A DNA stretch of 64,000 nucleotides from Cherax quadricarinatus. Lineage: Eukaryota; Arthropoda; Malacostraca; Decapoda; Parastacidae. The position numbers were made by a program, and so were the translations under genes. Position 1 is the first letter of the stretch. Each line of letters begins with the position of its first letter. Shown in pieces: positions 55,587-64,000 of the stretch. The notes beneath the pieces were generated by a model. That model was not told the origin of the DNA and did not search any database. It worked only from the letters and a program-made list of their open reading frames with translations. The DNA lies in contig NC_091383.1 of NCBI RefSeq assembly GCF_038502225.1, forward strand, positions 1,475,001 to 1,539,000, given 5' to 3'.

Positions 55587-56091
55587 CAGGTCGGCCATCA
55601 CTAATCCAGCATCATTGGGACCTGTAGTGTGCCAGATTAATGAGTTTGCCGGATTACAGAGTGGTTAGGTTAGAATATACTTATTGTAATAAAGTTGGTA
55701 GAATTACCGACAATATGTAAAGTAAAAGGACATAAATGCAACTAAAGTGGCTTGATAAAGCTCCTGGAGAGCGAAACGTTGCCACAATAAAATGTCACAT
55801 TAGTTGCATTTGTGTCCTTTTACTTTACATAGAATATACTTAATTAACCTATCAATAGAGACTCTTTCTGCTACATCTTCCTCTTCATCGCTGCTTTCTC
55901 CTCCACTGACTTGCTGCTGTGGATTTACAAACATCTGCACAATTTTTGAGTGAGTATAATGATGAAATTTGAGTCAGTATAATTATCTGAGTCAGTATAA
56001 TGATGAAATTTGAAATTATGCTAGCCGAAATTACTGCCGGATTACTGATGGAACCAGTTAACTGATTGCCGGATTAGTGATGGCTGACCTG
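55587..56091. mobile_element. MITE with CAGGTCGGCCATCACTAATC termini
   Basis: Ends CAGGTCGGCCATCACTAATC and GATTAGTGATGGCTGACCTG, flanked by TA. Interrupted internally by a GCGAAACG-type element. Confidence 0.85.
55725..55835 (+). mobile_element. Single arm of the GCGAAACG element family, nested
   Basis: AAGTAAAAGGACATAAATGC, GGCTTGATAAAGCTCCTGGA, GAGCGAAACGTTGCC and CAATAAAATGTCACATTAG, ending TGTGTCCTTTTACTTTAC; the first and last 15 or so bases are inverted repeats of each other. Close relative of the palindrome at 58051-58204. The stem GCTCCTGGAGAGC followed by GAAACG occupies the place of hammerhead stem II and GAAA. Confidence 0.7.
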
Positions 56092-56320
56092 TACCACATG
56101 AAAAGGCCTCCAGAGTATACTATTCAATTTTAAACATGCTTTTTCAATTGCATTTTCAGAACATCATGCTATGTAGGGAGCTTTATGAGAGAACTGACTA
56201 CGTACCTAAGTAATTAGTTCCCTTTTCCACATTTCCAGCCATTTTTTTTGAAAGAATAGCAACTGCAAAGCACAATTTTAGTAAATGTTGTACACAAATA
56301 GTATACAATGCAAGACGAGA

Positions 56321-56895
56321 ATTAGACACAAGTGCGACATCTGGGCATCTTTACTGTAGATGTTGTGCCATCCAGTGGCTTTATCAATACAATACAAAGA
56401 AGAATGGTGAAAACTGTAGAACTATATACAAAAGACGAGGTAATCAGTCCCTCAGTCTTGGAGTTGAAGATCACCGAAGTCTTGACTACAGTGAAGTACA
56501 GTGGACCCCCGGTTTACGATCAGCTCCCAATGCAACCAATTATGTAAGTGCATTTATGTAAGTGCATTTATGTAAGTGCATTTATATGTGTATGTTTGGG
56601 GGTCTGAAATGGACTAATCTAATTCACAATATTCCTTATGGGAACAAATTCGGTCAGTACTGGCACCTGAACATACTTCTGGAATGAAATATCGTAAACC
56701 GGGGGTCCACTGTATTGTGTACCATTCACGTACAAGACTACGGTGGTCTTCACCACCAAGACTGAGGGACTGATTACCTCATCTTTTGTATACAGTTCTA
56801 CGCTCTTCACCATTCTTCTTTGTATTGTATGATAAAGCCACTGGATGGCAAAAAGTCTACAAATAAAGAAACCCAGATGTTGCACATGTGTCTTA
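56321..56895. mobile_element. Palindromic element split by a 203-bp-type MITE
   Basis: The left arm GACACAAGTGCGACATCTGG ... CCAGTGGCTTTATCAATAC ... GAGGTAATCAGTCCCTCAGT is mirrored by a right arm from about 56755 (ACTGAGGGACTGATTACCTC ... GATAAAGCCACTGGATGGC ... CAGATGTTGCACATGTGTCT). The arms are imperfect, showing age. The MITE at 56499-56712 inserted near the centre. Confidence 0.75.
56499..56712. mobile_element. MITE of the 203-bp family (copy 4)
   Basis: CAGTGGACCCCCGGTTTACG to CCGGGGGTCCACTG, flanked by TA; 214 bp because an AAGTGCATTTATGT unit is repeated internally near 56541-56585. Confidence 0.92.
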
Positions 56896-57500
56896 ATCTT
56901 TAATATATGTAGTTTTCCCCCAAAGAAAGGAATGCCTATTGTAACACTGCACATGTGGAAAAATAGTGATTTGACTTAAAATGCCCCAATTGATGACGGA
57001 TTTCATCGACCCAATCACATCATGAGCATGGGGGTCGCCTGTATTCATACCTAACAAAAATCAATCACAATTATAGCCAAAAATACTGAAAAATATAATT
57101 GCAGGTAATCTGGAATTATATACAGAAATAAATTATCAAGCCTAATTTTTTAGAGAAATTATCAAACCTAGTTTTTTAAAGAAACTGTTATATAATTATT
57201 TTTTTTATGAACACTGGTTGCAGATACAAGCAAACGCACATGATTAATTTTACAAACATGCTTTCCAAATCCTGTATAACCCCTATGAGTTTGGCCCTTC
57301 CCACTGATGATTATAATAATAATCATAATAATTGATGTGGATTTGCTTGTACCATGTACAGTAATAAAATAATTGACAATAAATAAGAAGGAAGGGAACT
57401 ATTACATAACCAAATTATATTAAGTGGGATTTATATAATTATGATTAAGTAAAGGATTCATAGGATAATTTTAAGTACAGGAATTCTCCAACTTACAAAC
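56896..57500. other. Intergenic AT-rich sequence
   Basis: CTGTATAACCCCTATGAGTT near 57270 is a terminal fragment of the GGGTCATACA dispersed family. Nothing else is recognised. Confidence 0.4.
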
Positions 57501-57509
57501 ACTCAAGTA

Positions 57510-57715
57510 ATACATCTGTACTCACAAACACAATTTATACATCTGTACTCACAAACACAATTTATACATCTGTACTCACAAACACAAGTATACATCTGTA
57601 CTCACAAACACAAGTATACATCTGTACTCACAAACACAAGTATACATCTGTACTCACAAACACAAGTACACATCTGTACTTGCAAACACTCAAGTTATAC
57701 ATATGTACTTACACA
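57510..57715. repeat. About 26-bp tandem repeat, 8 units
   Basis: Units of TACATCTGTACTCACAAACA followed by CAAGTA or CAATTTA. Confidence 0.85.
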
Positions 57716-57883
57716 TGTATAACTTGAGTTATACTAACCAACTAAAGCTTCACATCTGCAGATGTATTATGTATGCAGTATCTCTTGTTTTTACATATAC
57801 AAACATCAAACATCTTGGATAAGACAGGGGATAAAGTACCAACAAATGTATTAATGTTGGTAGATTTACCGACACTATATTAA

Positions 57884-58050
57884 CCCGTAAACGGTCCAAA
57901 CGTATATATACGTTTTTTCAACATTTGAAAGTACGTAAAAAAAGTAGATCTTCTTTTTGTTTTTCTACATTTGAAAATGTGTGAAAAAACTTTGATATAC
58001 TTTTGTAGCACTACGCATGTGAACGTAGATCTGCTTGGACCGTTTACGGG
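57884..58050. mobile_element. piggyBac-like MITE
   Basis: 167 bp with ends CCCGTAAACGGTCCAAACG and TTGGACCGTTTACGGG, flanked by TTAA at 57880-57883 and 58051-58054. A TTAA target and termini beginning CCC are the hallmarks of piggyBac-type elements. It serves as the intact reference for the interrupted copy at 59990. Confidence 0.88.
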
Positions 58051-58204
58051 TTAAGTGAAAGGACACAGGTGCAATTATTACGACGTTTTATTGTGGCAAC
58101 GTTTCACTCTCAAGGAGCTTTGCCAAGCTTGACAAAGCTCCTGGAGAGTGAAACGTTGCCACAATAAAACGTCACATTAATTGCACTTGTGTCCTTTCAC
58201 TTAA
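58051..58204. mobile_element. Palindromic GAAACG element (154 bp)
   Basis: TTAAGTGAAAGGACACAGGT ... CAACGTTTCACTCTCAAGG, then GCTTGACAAAGCTCCTGGAG, GTGAAACGTTG ... CTTGTGTCCTTTCACTTAA. The arms are near-perfect inverted repeats with a centre at about 58127. It shares its boundary TTAA with the piggyBac-like MITE on its left. Confidence 0.85.
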
Positions 58205-58410
58205 CACCAACAAATGTGAAAGAAGACATGTTTACAGAATTATGACGTAAATAAGATGAAATCTGAGGTTTATGGCATTTATTTGAGATTTTATCCACAA
58301 AAATGTCTTTTCAACACAATACCATATGTCTCACATGCTGTCTTATTAAAACATGGAATGGGTGCAATTTAAACCCTTGCAAGTGAGCTGTAAAACTCCA
58401 GGCTAGTGTG

Positions 58411-58585
58411 GAAATATAAACACAAATGCAGTATAATGTGATCCTTTATTGACTACGTTTCACCCACACAGTGGGCTTTTTCAAGTCACAAACAGAACCA
58501 GTTCTGTGACTTGAAAAAGCCCACTGTGTGGGCGAAACGTAATCAATAAAGGATCACATTATACTGCATATGTGTTTATATTTCC
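58411..58585. mobile_element. Palindromic GGGCGAAACG element (175 bp)
   Basis: Left arm GGAAATATAAACACAAATGC ... GACTACGTTTCACCCACACA and right arm GTGTGGGCGAAACGTAATCA ... GCATATGTGTTTATATTTCC, centred near 58498. The right arm has CTTGAAAAAGCCCACTGTGT then GGGCGAAACG, the hammerhead-like order in degenerate form. Confidence 0.85.
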
Positions 58586-58639
58586 ATTGTGTCGGTATTT
58601 TATACCATTTATTTCCAGGCTAGTGTGTTAACCACTGGG

Positions 58640-59080
58640 CCAGCTGGCCAAGTGGTTAATGCACTGGCCCTGAGTTTTACAGATCACCTGCTAGGGTTCA
58701 AACCTTACCTATTCCCTGGTTTGTTAGTAAATGTGTTATTAGTTTCGTGAGTCACGTGTCTTGTGCTTATTGGTATACAAAAACATTGACATATGCATTA
58801 TTAGGATATATTGCACAGATGGTTCCCAAGGAATGGCTTATTTAATCCTACAGGAATAAGCACAGGCAGAGTTTATATTGGTAGAGGCAGCATCAGTATT
58901 GTTGTGAGGAAGTGGTAAAGGGACTAGGCTGGCCTGGGCCAGTAGGCCCACTGCAGTGCTCCAAAACTCCAGTGGTGGAGCGGTAAGCCAATAGAAGGCC
59001 TCAATCAGATGACCAAAAACTCCAGCTCTGGGTCATCATGTGACAAAGACTAGCATCAGGAAAACTTGTCCTGTTTCCTG
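58640..59080 (+). mobile_element. tRNA-derived SINE, GGCCAGTAGGC family
   Basis: A box-like TGGCCAAGTGG at 58645-58655 and B box-like GGGTTCAAACC at 58694-58704. Later body words are GGCCTGGGCCAGTAGGCCC and GCAGTGCTCC at about 58929-58964. A weak pol III promoter-like head; not a functional tRNA. Confidence 0.6.
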
Positions 59081-59149
59081 ACAAACCTTATCTAACCTAA
59101 CCTGAAATAATAAACTTGCAAGTGTTGTGGGCAGCAGTGTTGGTGGATG

Positions 59150-59705
59150 GTGGTTGCTGTTGTGGTTGAAGAGTGAATGTGACTTGCACCTGCTTAGCAT
59201 GAGCCAGTAGACCTGCTGCAGTGCTCCTTCCTCCTTATGTTCTTAAGACACCATAGTATAATAGATCCCACAAATAAAACAATAAATGATATGACACAAA
59301 CACAAGATGTGTAGGGTTAAAGCAACTCTTCAATCCTATGCTACAGGATTATACTAGCCACTGTCTAAAAATAGGTTAGACAAATACATGAATGGGTGTG
59401 GGTGTGTGAGAGTTGAACCAAATTAGCTTGGGCCAGTAGGTATGATGCAGTGCTCCTTCCTTCTTAAGTCAATGTGACTTGGACCTGACTAGCTTAGGCC
59501 AGTAGGTGACTCAGACCTGCCCATCATGGGCCAGTAGGCCTGCTGCAGTGTTCCTTCTTTCTTATGTTCAATACCCAATGGTTGCAATCAAATGACTTAA
59601 ATAATTCATCACCACCAGGCACTGCAATCACCCACATGAAGTTTTAGAGCACTGCAGTAGGCCTACTGGCCTGGCCTAGCCTAGCCTGGTCTCTCTATAC
59701 TCCTG
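59150..59705. repeat. Repeated SINE tails (GCCAGTAGGCCTGCTGCAGTG)
   Basis: Four or more fragments: 59200-59247, about 59428-59466, 59480-59575, and reverse orientation at 59645-59700. They end in CTTCTTTCTTATGTTC-like pyrimidine stretches. Confidence 0.7.
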
Positions 59706-59884
59706 CCTCATATCTTTACACCTCACTTCCACCAATATATAAACTCTACCTTTGGTTATCTCTGTAGGACTAAGAATCAATTCATGGAGAAACATTTTCT
59801 CAATATATCCTAATACTGAGCATATGTCTTATTTTACATATAAACAACTTGTTTGCAAGTTAACAGTCAATATGCAATGCGACT

Positions 59885-59965
59885 TGACTCTAGTGGCTAA
59901 CGCGACGGGCTGGAGTTTTGAGACTCTATGACCGCGGGTTCAATCCCGGCCGGGGGTATGGTTTA
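59885..59965 (+). mobile_element. tRNA-like SINE head
   Basis: TAGTGGCTAACGCGACGGGC with B box GGGTTCAATCC at 59937-59947, followed by CGGCCGGGGG. It resembles a pol III promoter head; the body is not evident. Confidence 0.5.
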
Positions 59966-59989
59966 ATATGCAATGCATTTGCAAGTTAA

Positions 59990-60410
59990 CCCTTAAATGG
60001 TCCAAACGTATACAGTGGACCCCCGCATAACGATTACCTCCGAATGCGACCAATTATGTTAGTGTATTTATGTAAGTGCGTTTGTACGTGTATGTTTGGG
60101 GGTCTGAAATGGACTAATCTACTTCACAATATTCCTTATGGGAATAAATTCGGTCAGTACTGGCACCTGAACATACTTCTGGAGTGAAAAAATATCGTTA
60201 ACCGGGGGTCCACTGTATATACGTTTTTTCAACATTTGAAAGTATGTAAAAAAATGTAGATCTTCTTTCTTGTTTTACATTTGAAAATGTGTAAAAAAAA
60301 CTTTTATCTACATTTTTTTTGTGCTATATTTGAAAATATGTAAAAAAAACATAGATCTACTTTTGGAGCACTACGGATCTGAACGTCTATCTGTTTGGAC
60401 CGTTTAAGGG
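59990..60410. mobile_element. piggyBac-like MITE interrupted by a 203-bp MITE
   Basis: Ends CCCTTAAATGGTCCAAACG and TTGGACCGTTTAAGGG with flanking TTAA at 59986-59989 and 60411-60414. The 203-bp MITE inserted into a TA (CCAAACGTATA before, TATATACGTTTTTTC after). The copy at 57884 shows the empty site. Confidence 0.9.
60013..60215. mobile_element. 203-bp MITE (copy 5), nested
   Basis: CAGTGGACCCCCGCATAACG to CGGGGGTCCACTG, inserted at TA in the piggyBac-like MITE. Confidence 0.95.
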
Positions 60411-60490
60411 TTAAAAAAACAGGAACACAGCACATTTGTATGTTTAAAACTAAGAACACAATGTGATGAATGGTTTTGAAAACCGACAAG

Positions 60491-60774
60491 TTGAAGAATT
60501 GAGACACTTATGCAACACATGGGAATCTTTATTGAAGAAACGTTTCGCCACACAGTGGCTTCATCAGTCCAATACAAAGTAGAAATGGGTAAGGAGAGTA
60601 GAAGTATGAGGTAATCAGTCCCTCAACCTGGATCCAGGTTGAGGGACTGATTACCTCATACTTCTACTCTCCTTACCCATTTCTACTTTGTATTGGACTG
60701 ATGAAGCCACTGTGTGGCGAAACGTTTCTTCAATAAAGATTCCCATGTGTTGCATAAGTGTCTCAATTCTTCAA
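60491..60774. mobile_element. Perfect 284-bp palindromic element with hammerhead-like core
   Basis: By my reading the two 142-bp arms are exact reverse complements with no spacer, centred between 60632 and 60633 in GGATCC. The right arm reads CTGATGA (60698-60704), AGCCACTGTGTGGC (hairpin), GAAA (60719-60722), CGTTTC, then AATAAAGATTCCCATGTG. CTGATGA, stem, GAAA is the order of a hammerhead ribozyme core. Penelope-like retroelements are known to carry hammerhead motifs in their terminal repeats. The third stem and cleavage site are not established here. Confidence 0.8.
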
Positions 60775-61245
60775 GAACACAATGCATTCACAAACTAAAA
60801 CCAGGAACGTCTCTTGCCCTCAGGACCACAATGGAAATAAGTCAGTGTGTCTGACTTTTTTGTGTTATCCCAGGTTCTCTACACATATGCTGCTATGTAT
60901 GATAATTCTATGTAACTGTATTTGTGTATACCTGAATAAACTTACTTACTTGCTTACTCTGAATTGAAAATCACAAATGCAACTCATTTACAAATTAAAA
61001 CACCAGAAAATACATCATGTTAGTGAGTTGAGAGAGTTCCCGCAGTCCTTCATTACATATAAATCAACACAACTCATACATTCCAGTGTTTAACATTTCA
61101 TTTTAGCTTTGCATAATATTTGTAAGCATTAAAAATATATTTTTTATTGGTCTTTACTGAGAATTTCATTTTCCTTCATAAGATATATTGATATTATTAC
61201 TCTTATTATTTTTTTATTGCACTGGTTGTATCCCACTGAGGCGGG
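60775..61245. other. Intergenic AT-rich sequence
   Basis: Near 60823-60860, AGGACCACAATGGAAATAAG and GTCAGTGTGTCTGACTTTTT resemble the SINE 3' part. CTTACTTACTTGC near 60944 is low complexity. No gene is seen. Confidence 0.45.
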
Positions 61246-61249
61246 TGAT

Positions 61250-61330
61250 TTAATAAGAAAAACGAAAGTTTTTCTTTTTAAATTTAGTAATTTATACAGG
61301 AACAGGGGTACTAGCCCCTTACTCCCGGCA
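61250..61330. repeat. Dispersed repeat, CCCACTGAGGCGGGTGA family
   Basis: GTATCCCACTGAGGCGGGTG, TTTTTCTTTTTAAATTTAGT and TACTAGCCCCTTACTCCCGG. The same words occur at 63295-63600, where a MITE interrupts them. Confidence 0.7.
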
Positions 61331-61429
61331 CTATCATTATTATTATTATTTAGGGCCTGAGAAATGGTAAGTCGTTATTGTTTTGATTATTTTCAAAGGG
61401 GATGAGTATAATCGGAATAGGTTATATAA

Positions 61430-61923
61430 TGCCTGAGGAATCGGAGGTAATTAAGTTTGATTTAGGGAAGAGGATGATAGTTCCAATTCCCTGGATCAAG
61501 AGACCTTTACCCCATAGTGTACAAGAGTTACTCTTGTCTCTCATTTTAGATCTTTTAAAATGAGTCTCACCTTAATGTTCATTATTATTATTAACAAAAC
61601 TAAGTGCTAAACCCACAAGTCATACAGCACTACACCTTGATGTTAAAAGGCTATTCGATTCGCTTCTTATGACCAGAGTCTTTGGTAAGATGAGTAAGGA
61701 AGAAGGATGGGTAAGGATAAAAATATTGGAAAAGGGTGGGAGGGGGGAGTGAGGTAGGATATAAAAGTTAAGTGAAACAACCACTTTGGTGCAATTTAAA
61801 AAGTGTATGTGGAATAACAGAATATTCTTGAAGGGGTATAATACTAACCCATCAGAGTCACATATATATAACAGATATGTAGGTACATGACTCTGAATTG
61901 CTAGTAGATATACAAGTTGCAAT

Positions 61924-61955
<32 letters not shown>

Positions 61956-62115
61956 GCGATTGCATAATGAATATTTAAACGACAAGACAAGGTGGTAATC
62001 TGGACAGTTCGTAAAGAATTACTTGACACGTTTGATATATAAGGTATAAAGCTGTTCTTCACCTTTCTCAGATTAAACCTGATTCCCTGCCATTCCCCAG
62101 GACTGTATGACCATG
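61430..62115. repeat. Dispersed repeats, GGGTCATACA family, with poly-T tract
   Basis: 61440-61510 has AGTTCCAATTCCCTGGATCA. 61595-62110 begins AAGTGCTAAACCCACAAGTC and ends CCATTCCCCAGGACTGTATG, so the two termini of the family are present. A T-run occupies 61929-61955. The short minus-strand frames here are not convincing genes. Confidence 0.55.
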
Positions 62116-62345
62116 CACCAGTGTGAAAGCTGGACACTAACAGAGAAATGTAGAAATAGAACGCAAAATGTGAATCACAGTGTTGGAAATCCAGTACCTA
62201 GGCACCTAAAAAAGTTGACAGTCTACTGTAATAATAATATAGAATAATAGAGGATGCACATACACAGGAATAACTCACTAATACTGGGGGTTAGGTTCCA
62301 GTACCGTCACCTTAAAGTGAATCACAGCGTTATTTTTAACTTGAC

Positions 62346-62745
62346 AGCATATATTTTTTTATTTTTTTTATTATCACACTGGCCGATTCCCACCAAGGCA
62401 GGGTGGCCCACCAAGGCAGGGTGGCCCACCAAGGCAGGGTGGCCCACCAAGGCAGGGTGGCCCACCAAGGCAGGGTGGTCACCAAGGCAGGGTGGCCCAC
62501 CAAGGCAGGGTGGTCACCAAGGCAGGGTGGCCCACCAAGGCAGGGTGGCCCACCAAGGCAGGGTGGCCCACCAAGGCAGGGTGGACCACCAAGGCAGGGT
62601 GGCCCGAAAAAGAAAAACTTTCACCATCATTCACTCCATCACTGTCTTGCCAGAAGGGTGCTTTACAATACAGTTTTTAAACTGCAACATTAACACCCCT
62701 CCTTCAGAGTGCAGACACTGTACTTCCCATGTAGACATTTACTAA
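62346..62745. mobile_element. Dispersed repeat (41035 family) inserted in a MITE
   Basis: CACACTGGCCGATTCCCACC, TTTCACCATCATTCACTCCA, CACTGTCTTGCCAGAAGGG and CTTCAGAGTGCAGACACTGT, ACTTCCCATGTAGAC, followed by an A-rich AAAGAGAAGAAGAA tail. It contains the expanded array below. Confidence 0.75.
62391..62605. repeat. About 17-bp tandem repeat CCACCAAGGCAGGGTGG
   Basis: About 12 to 13 units with two shortened TCACCAAGG units. The unit is the CCCACTGAGGCAGGGTGA segment of the host repeat, present once at 63295 and 41060, so the array arose inside the repeat. Confidence 0.92.
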
Positions 62746-63020
62746 AAAAGAGAAGAAGAAAAACTAAAAAAGAGAAGACAGCATATATATAAGCCTAAAA
62801 ACATGTTTACACTATCATTTATTAAGTGCACAATAGAACTAGGCCTAAAAAACAATGCAAAAGTGAAAATAATACATACAAAAAAAAATTGAAAAATTGT
62901 CAAAAACTATCTGAAGAGCAAGACAAGCGCAAAACATAATAAATATGAAAATAATTAAAAAGCGCCATATAAACAAAGCACTCAAAAGCGAGTGCTGAAT
63001 TACTGGGGTTATGCCTGTAC

Positions 63021-63285
63021 TGTTCTACCAGTGTAACTTGGGATAAGAAAAATTAGTTACATCAGTTTGGTTTTATTGGTAAGATTATCAACTCAATTTC
63101 CCAAATTATTTCTTCAAAGATATAACACTCTTGTGTCCCCCCGAGCAGATACAACAATAATAATTATTGACAGAGAACATTTACAGACTTCTATAACTCA
63201 GTTATATTACATTTTATCAAGATTATTAGTCGTCTTTCCCTAAACCAGTGAGTTTGCAGGCTACAATGTCTTCATGTATTTTTTT
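63021..63285. other. Intergenic, nothing recognised
   Basis: AT-rich with no repeat or ORF I can support. Confidence 0.4.
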
Positions 63286-63660
63286 TAATGCACTGACCAT
63301 CTCCCACTGAGGCAGGGTGATCTACATAGAAAAATTAAATTTTCTTTTTACAGTTAGTAACACAGTGGACCCCCGCATAACGATTACCTCCGAATGCGAC
63401 CAATTATGTAAGTATATTTATGTAAGTGCGTTTGTATGTGTATGTTTGGGGGTCTGAAATGGACTAATCTACTTCACAATATTTCTTATGGGAACAAATT
63501 CGACCAGTACTGGCACCTGAACATACTTCTGGAGTGAAAAAATATCGTTAACCGGGGGTCCACTGTATATACAGGTGTTACTAGCCCCTTGCTCCCAGCA
63601 TTTAGTGTTTATACAGGAGGTGTTACTAGCACCTGCTCCTGGTATTTTAGTCACCTCTTA
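63285..63660. repeat. Dispersed repeat interrupted by a 203-bp MITE
   Basis: CCATCTCCCACTGAGGCAGG, TTTCTTTTTACAGTTAGTAA before the MITE and TACTAGCCCCTTGCTCCCAG after it, matching the uninterrupted copy at 61250-61330. The GTTACTAGC motif repeats again near 63620. Confidence 0.75.
63363..63565. mobile_element. 203-bp MITE (copy 6)
   Basis: CAGTGGACCCCCGCATAACG to CGGGGGTCCACTG; the right flank is TA but the left flank reads CA, so the left target copy has mutated. Positions 63661-64000 are AT-rich with nothing recognised. Confidence 0.92.
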
Positions 63661-64000
63661 CAACACTCATGACTTATGGAGGAAGAATTCTTCTCTACTT
63701 TCCCATGGAGATTCATGTATATATCAAAGTCTCTAATCAGAATTTCACGAGATGCAATTCATTAGGACAATATAAATAGATTAATGCATTATACATGTTC
63801 CTTACAAAATTCCCTCTATTGTATCCTAATACAATTATTATTATAATCATAGCTAGGGGTCATACAATGATGTTTATCCTAATGCAAATATAAATTCAGT
63901 CTGATTAAAAAGAAAAATATTCATAATTCCGACAATGCAGTACTTATGAAAATTTTTAATAACTATGACTCACGAAATCGTAATGACACGATTGCAAACA

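Larger units (their letters stand above)
55198..56205. mobile_element. Nested cluster: MITE containing other MITEs and a hairpin element
   Basis: The outer relic runs from AGTAAGCTCTCTTATAAAGG (about 55203) to GCTTTATGAGAGAACTGAC (about 56180-56200), the same termini as the MITE around 39683-40765. Inside it is a second MITE at about 55245-55540 (AGGCATAACCTTC ... GCGAGGTACACCTG), also seen at 62258-63020. A third MITE (55587-56091) follows and itself holds a hairpin element (55725-55835). At least three insertion generations. Confidence 0.65.
62258..63020. mobile_element. MITE interrupted by a dispersed repeat
   Basis: The left part (ACTGGGGGTTAGGTTCCAGT ... TTGACAGCATATATTT, to about 62345) and right part (GACAGCATATATATAAGCCT ... 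AAAGCGAGTGCTGAATTACT, from about 62776) share interior words with 55245-55540 (AGCCTGAAAACATGTTTATA). GACAGCATATAT appears on both sides of the insert, consistent with a target-site duplication of about 12 bp. Confidence 0.65.

Noticed and set aside
61620..62137. Minus-strand ORFs of 121 and 78 residues
   Set aside because: They overlap a dispersed repeat and a poly-T tract giving a Lys run. No recognisable domain.

Overview
The window looks like decapod crustacean nuclear DNA (crayfish, lobster or shrimp). Three things suggest this: intron-bearing genes with GT-AG splice sites, heavy microsatellite and minisatellite load, and a dense set of tRNA-derived SINEs, LINEs and small DNA transposons of types I associate with decapods. 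The species call is inference. The only host gene I can support is one plus-strand gene running from before the window to a stop at 44607. It encodes an Elk-type voltage-gated potassium channel (Kv12, KCNH3/4/8 group of the EAG superfamily). Ten coding exons (2457-2675, 14871-15031, 15779-15986, 19817-19996, 26977-27176, 36877-37126, 37905-38134, 38848-39005, 40803-41022, 43447-44607) join in consistent phase into about 994 residues. They run from just before S1 through S6, the C-linker, the cyclic-nucleotide-binding homology domain and a long C-terminal tail. The N-terminal PAS exons must lie upstream of position 1. Layout: 1-2056 is a 105-bp satellite made from a SINE body. Exon 1 follows, then a trinucleotide microsatellite, two LINE copies facing away from each other plus a truncated third copy, a hairpin-forming 30-bp array and a 29-bp array, all in the 12-kb first intron. 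Introns 3 to 5 consist largely of tandem arrays (periods 56, 13, 29, 20, 31, 32 and 57 bp), the last being about 9.2 kb. From 36.5 to 47 kb the gene's 3' half is interleaved with Tigger/pogo-type transposons and MITEs. From 47.3 to 53.0 kb lies a 20-bp satellite of about 285 units. The remaining 11 kb is a gene-free graveyard of nested MITEs, SINE tails and palindromic elements. Tandem arrays make up nearly half of the window by my summation. The most notable observations are these. (1) At three exons of the channel gene (exons 3, 4 and 5) the end of the exon together with its 5' splice site has been duplicated downstream, 23-fold, about 36-fold and about 3-fold, producing arrays of decoy splice donors. 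(2) Several large arrays are amplified pieces of interspersed repeats still present elsewhere in the window. (3) A family of palindromic elements, one a perfect 284-bp palindrome, carries a motif in the order of a hammerhead ribozyme core, as in Penelope-like retroelements. (4) Two Tigger deletion derivatives keep the same short open reading frame.
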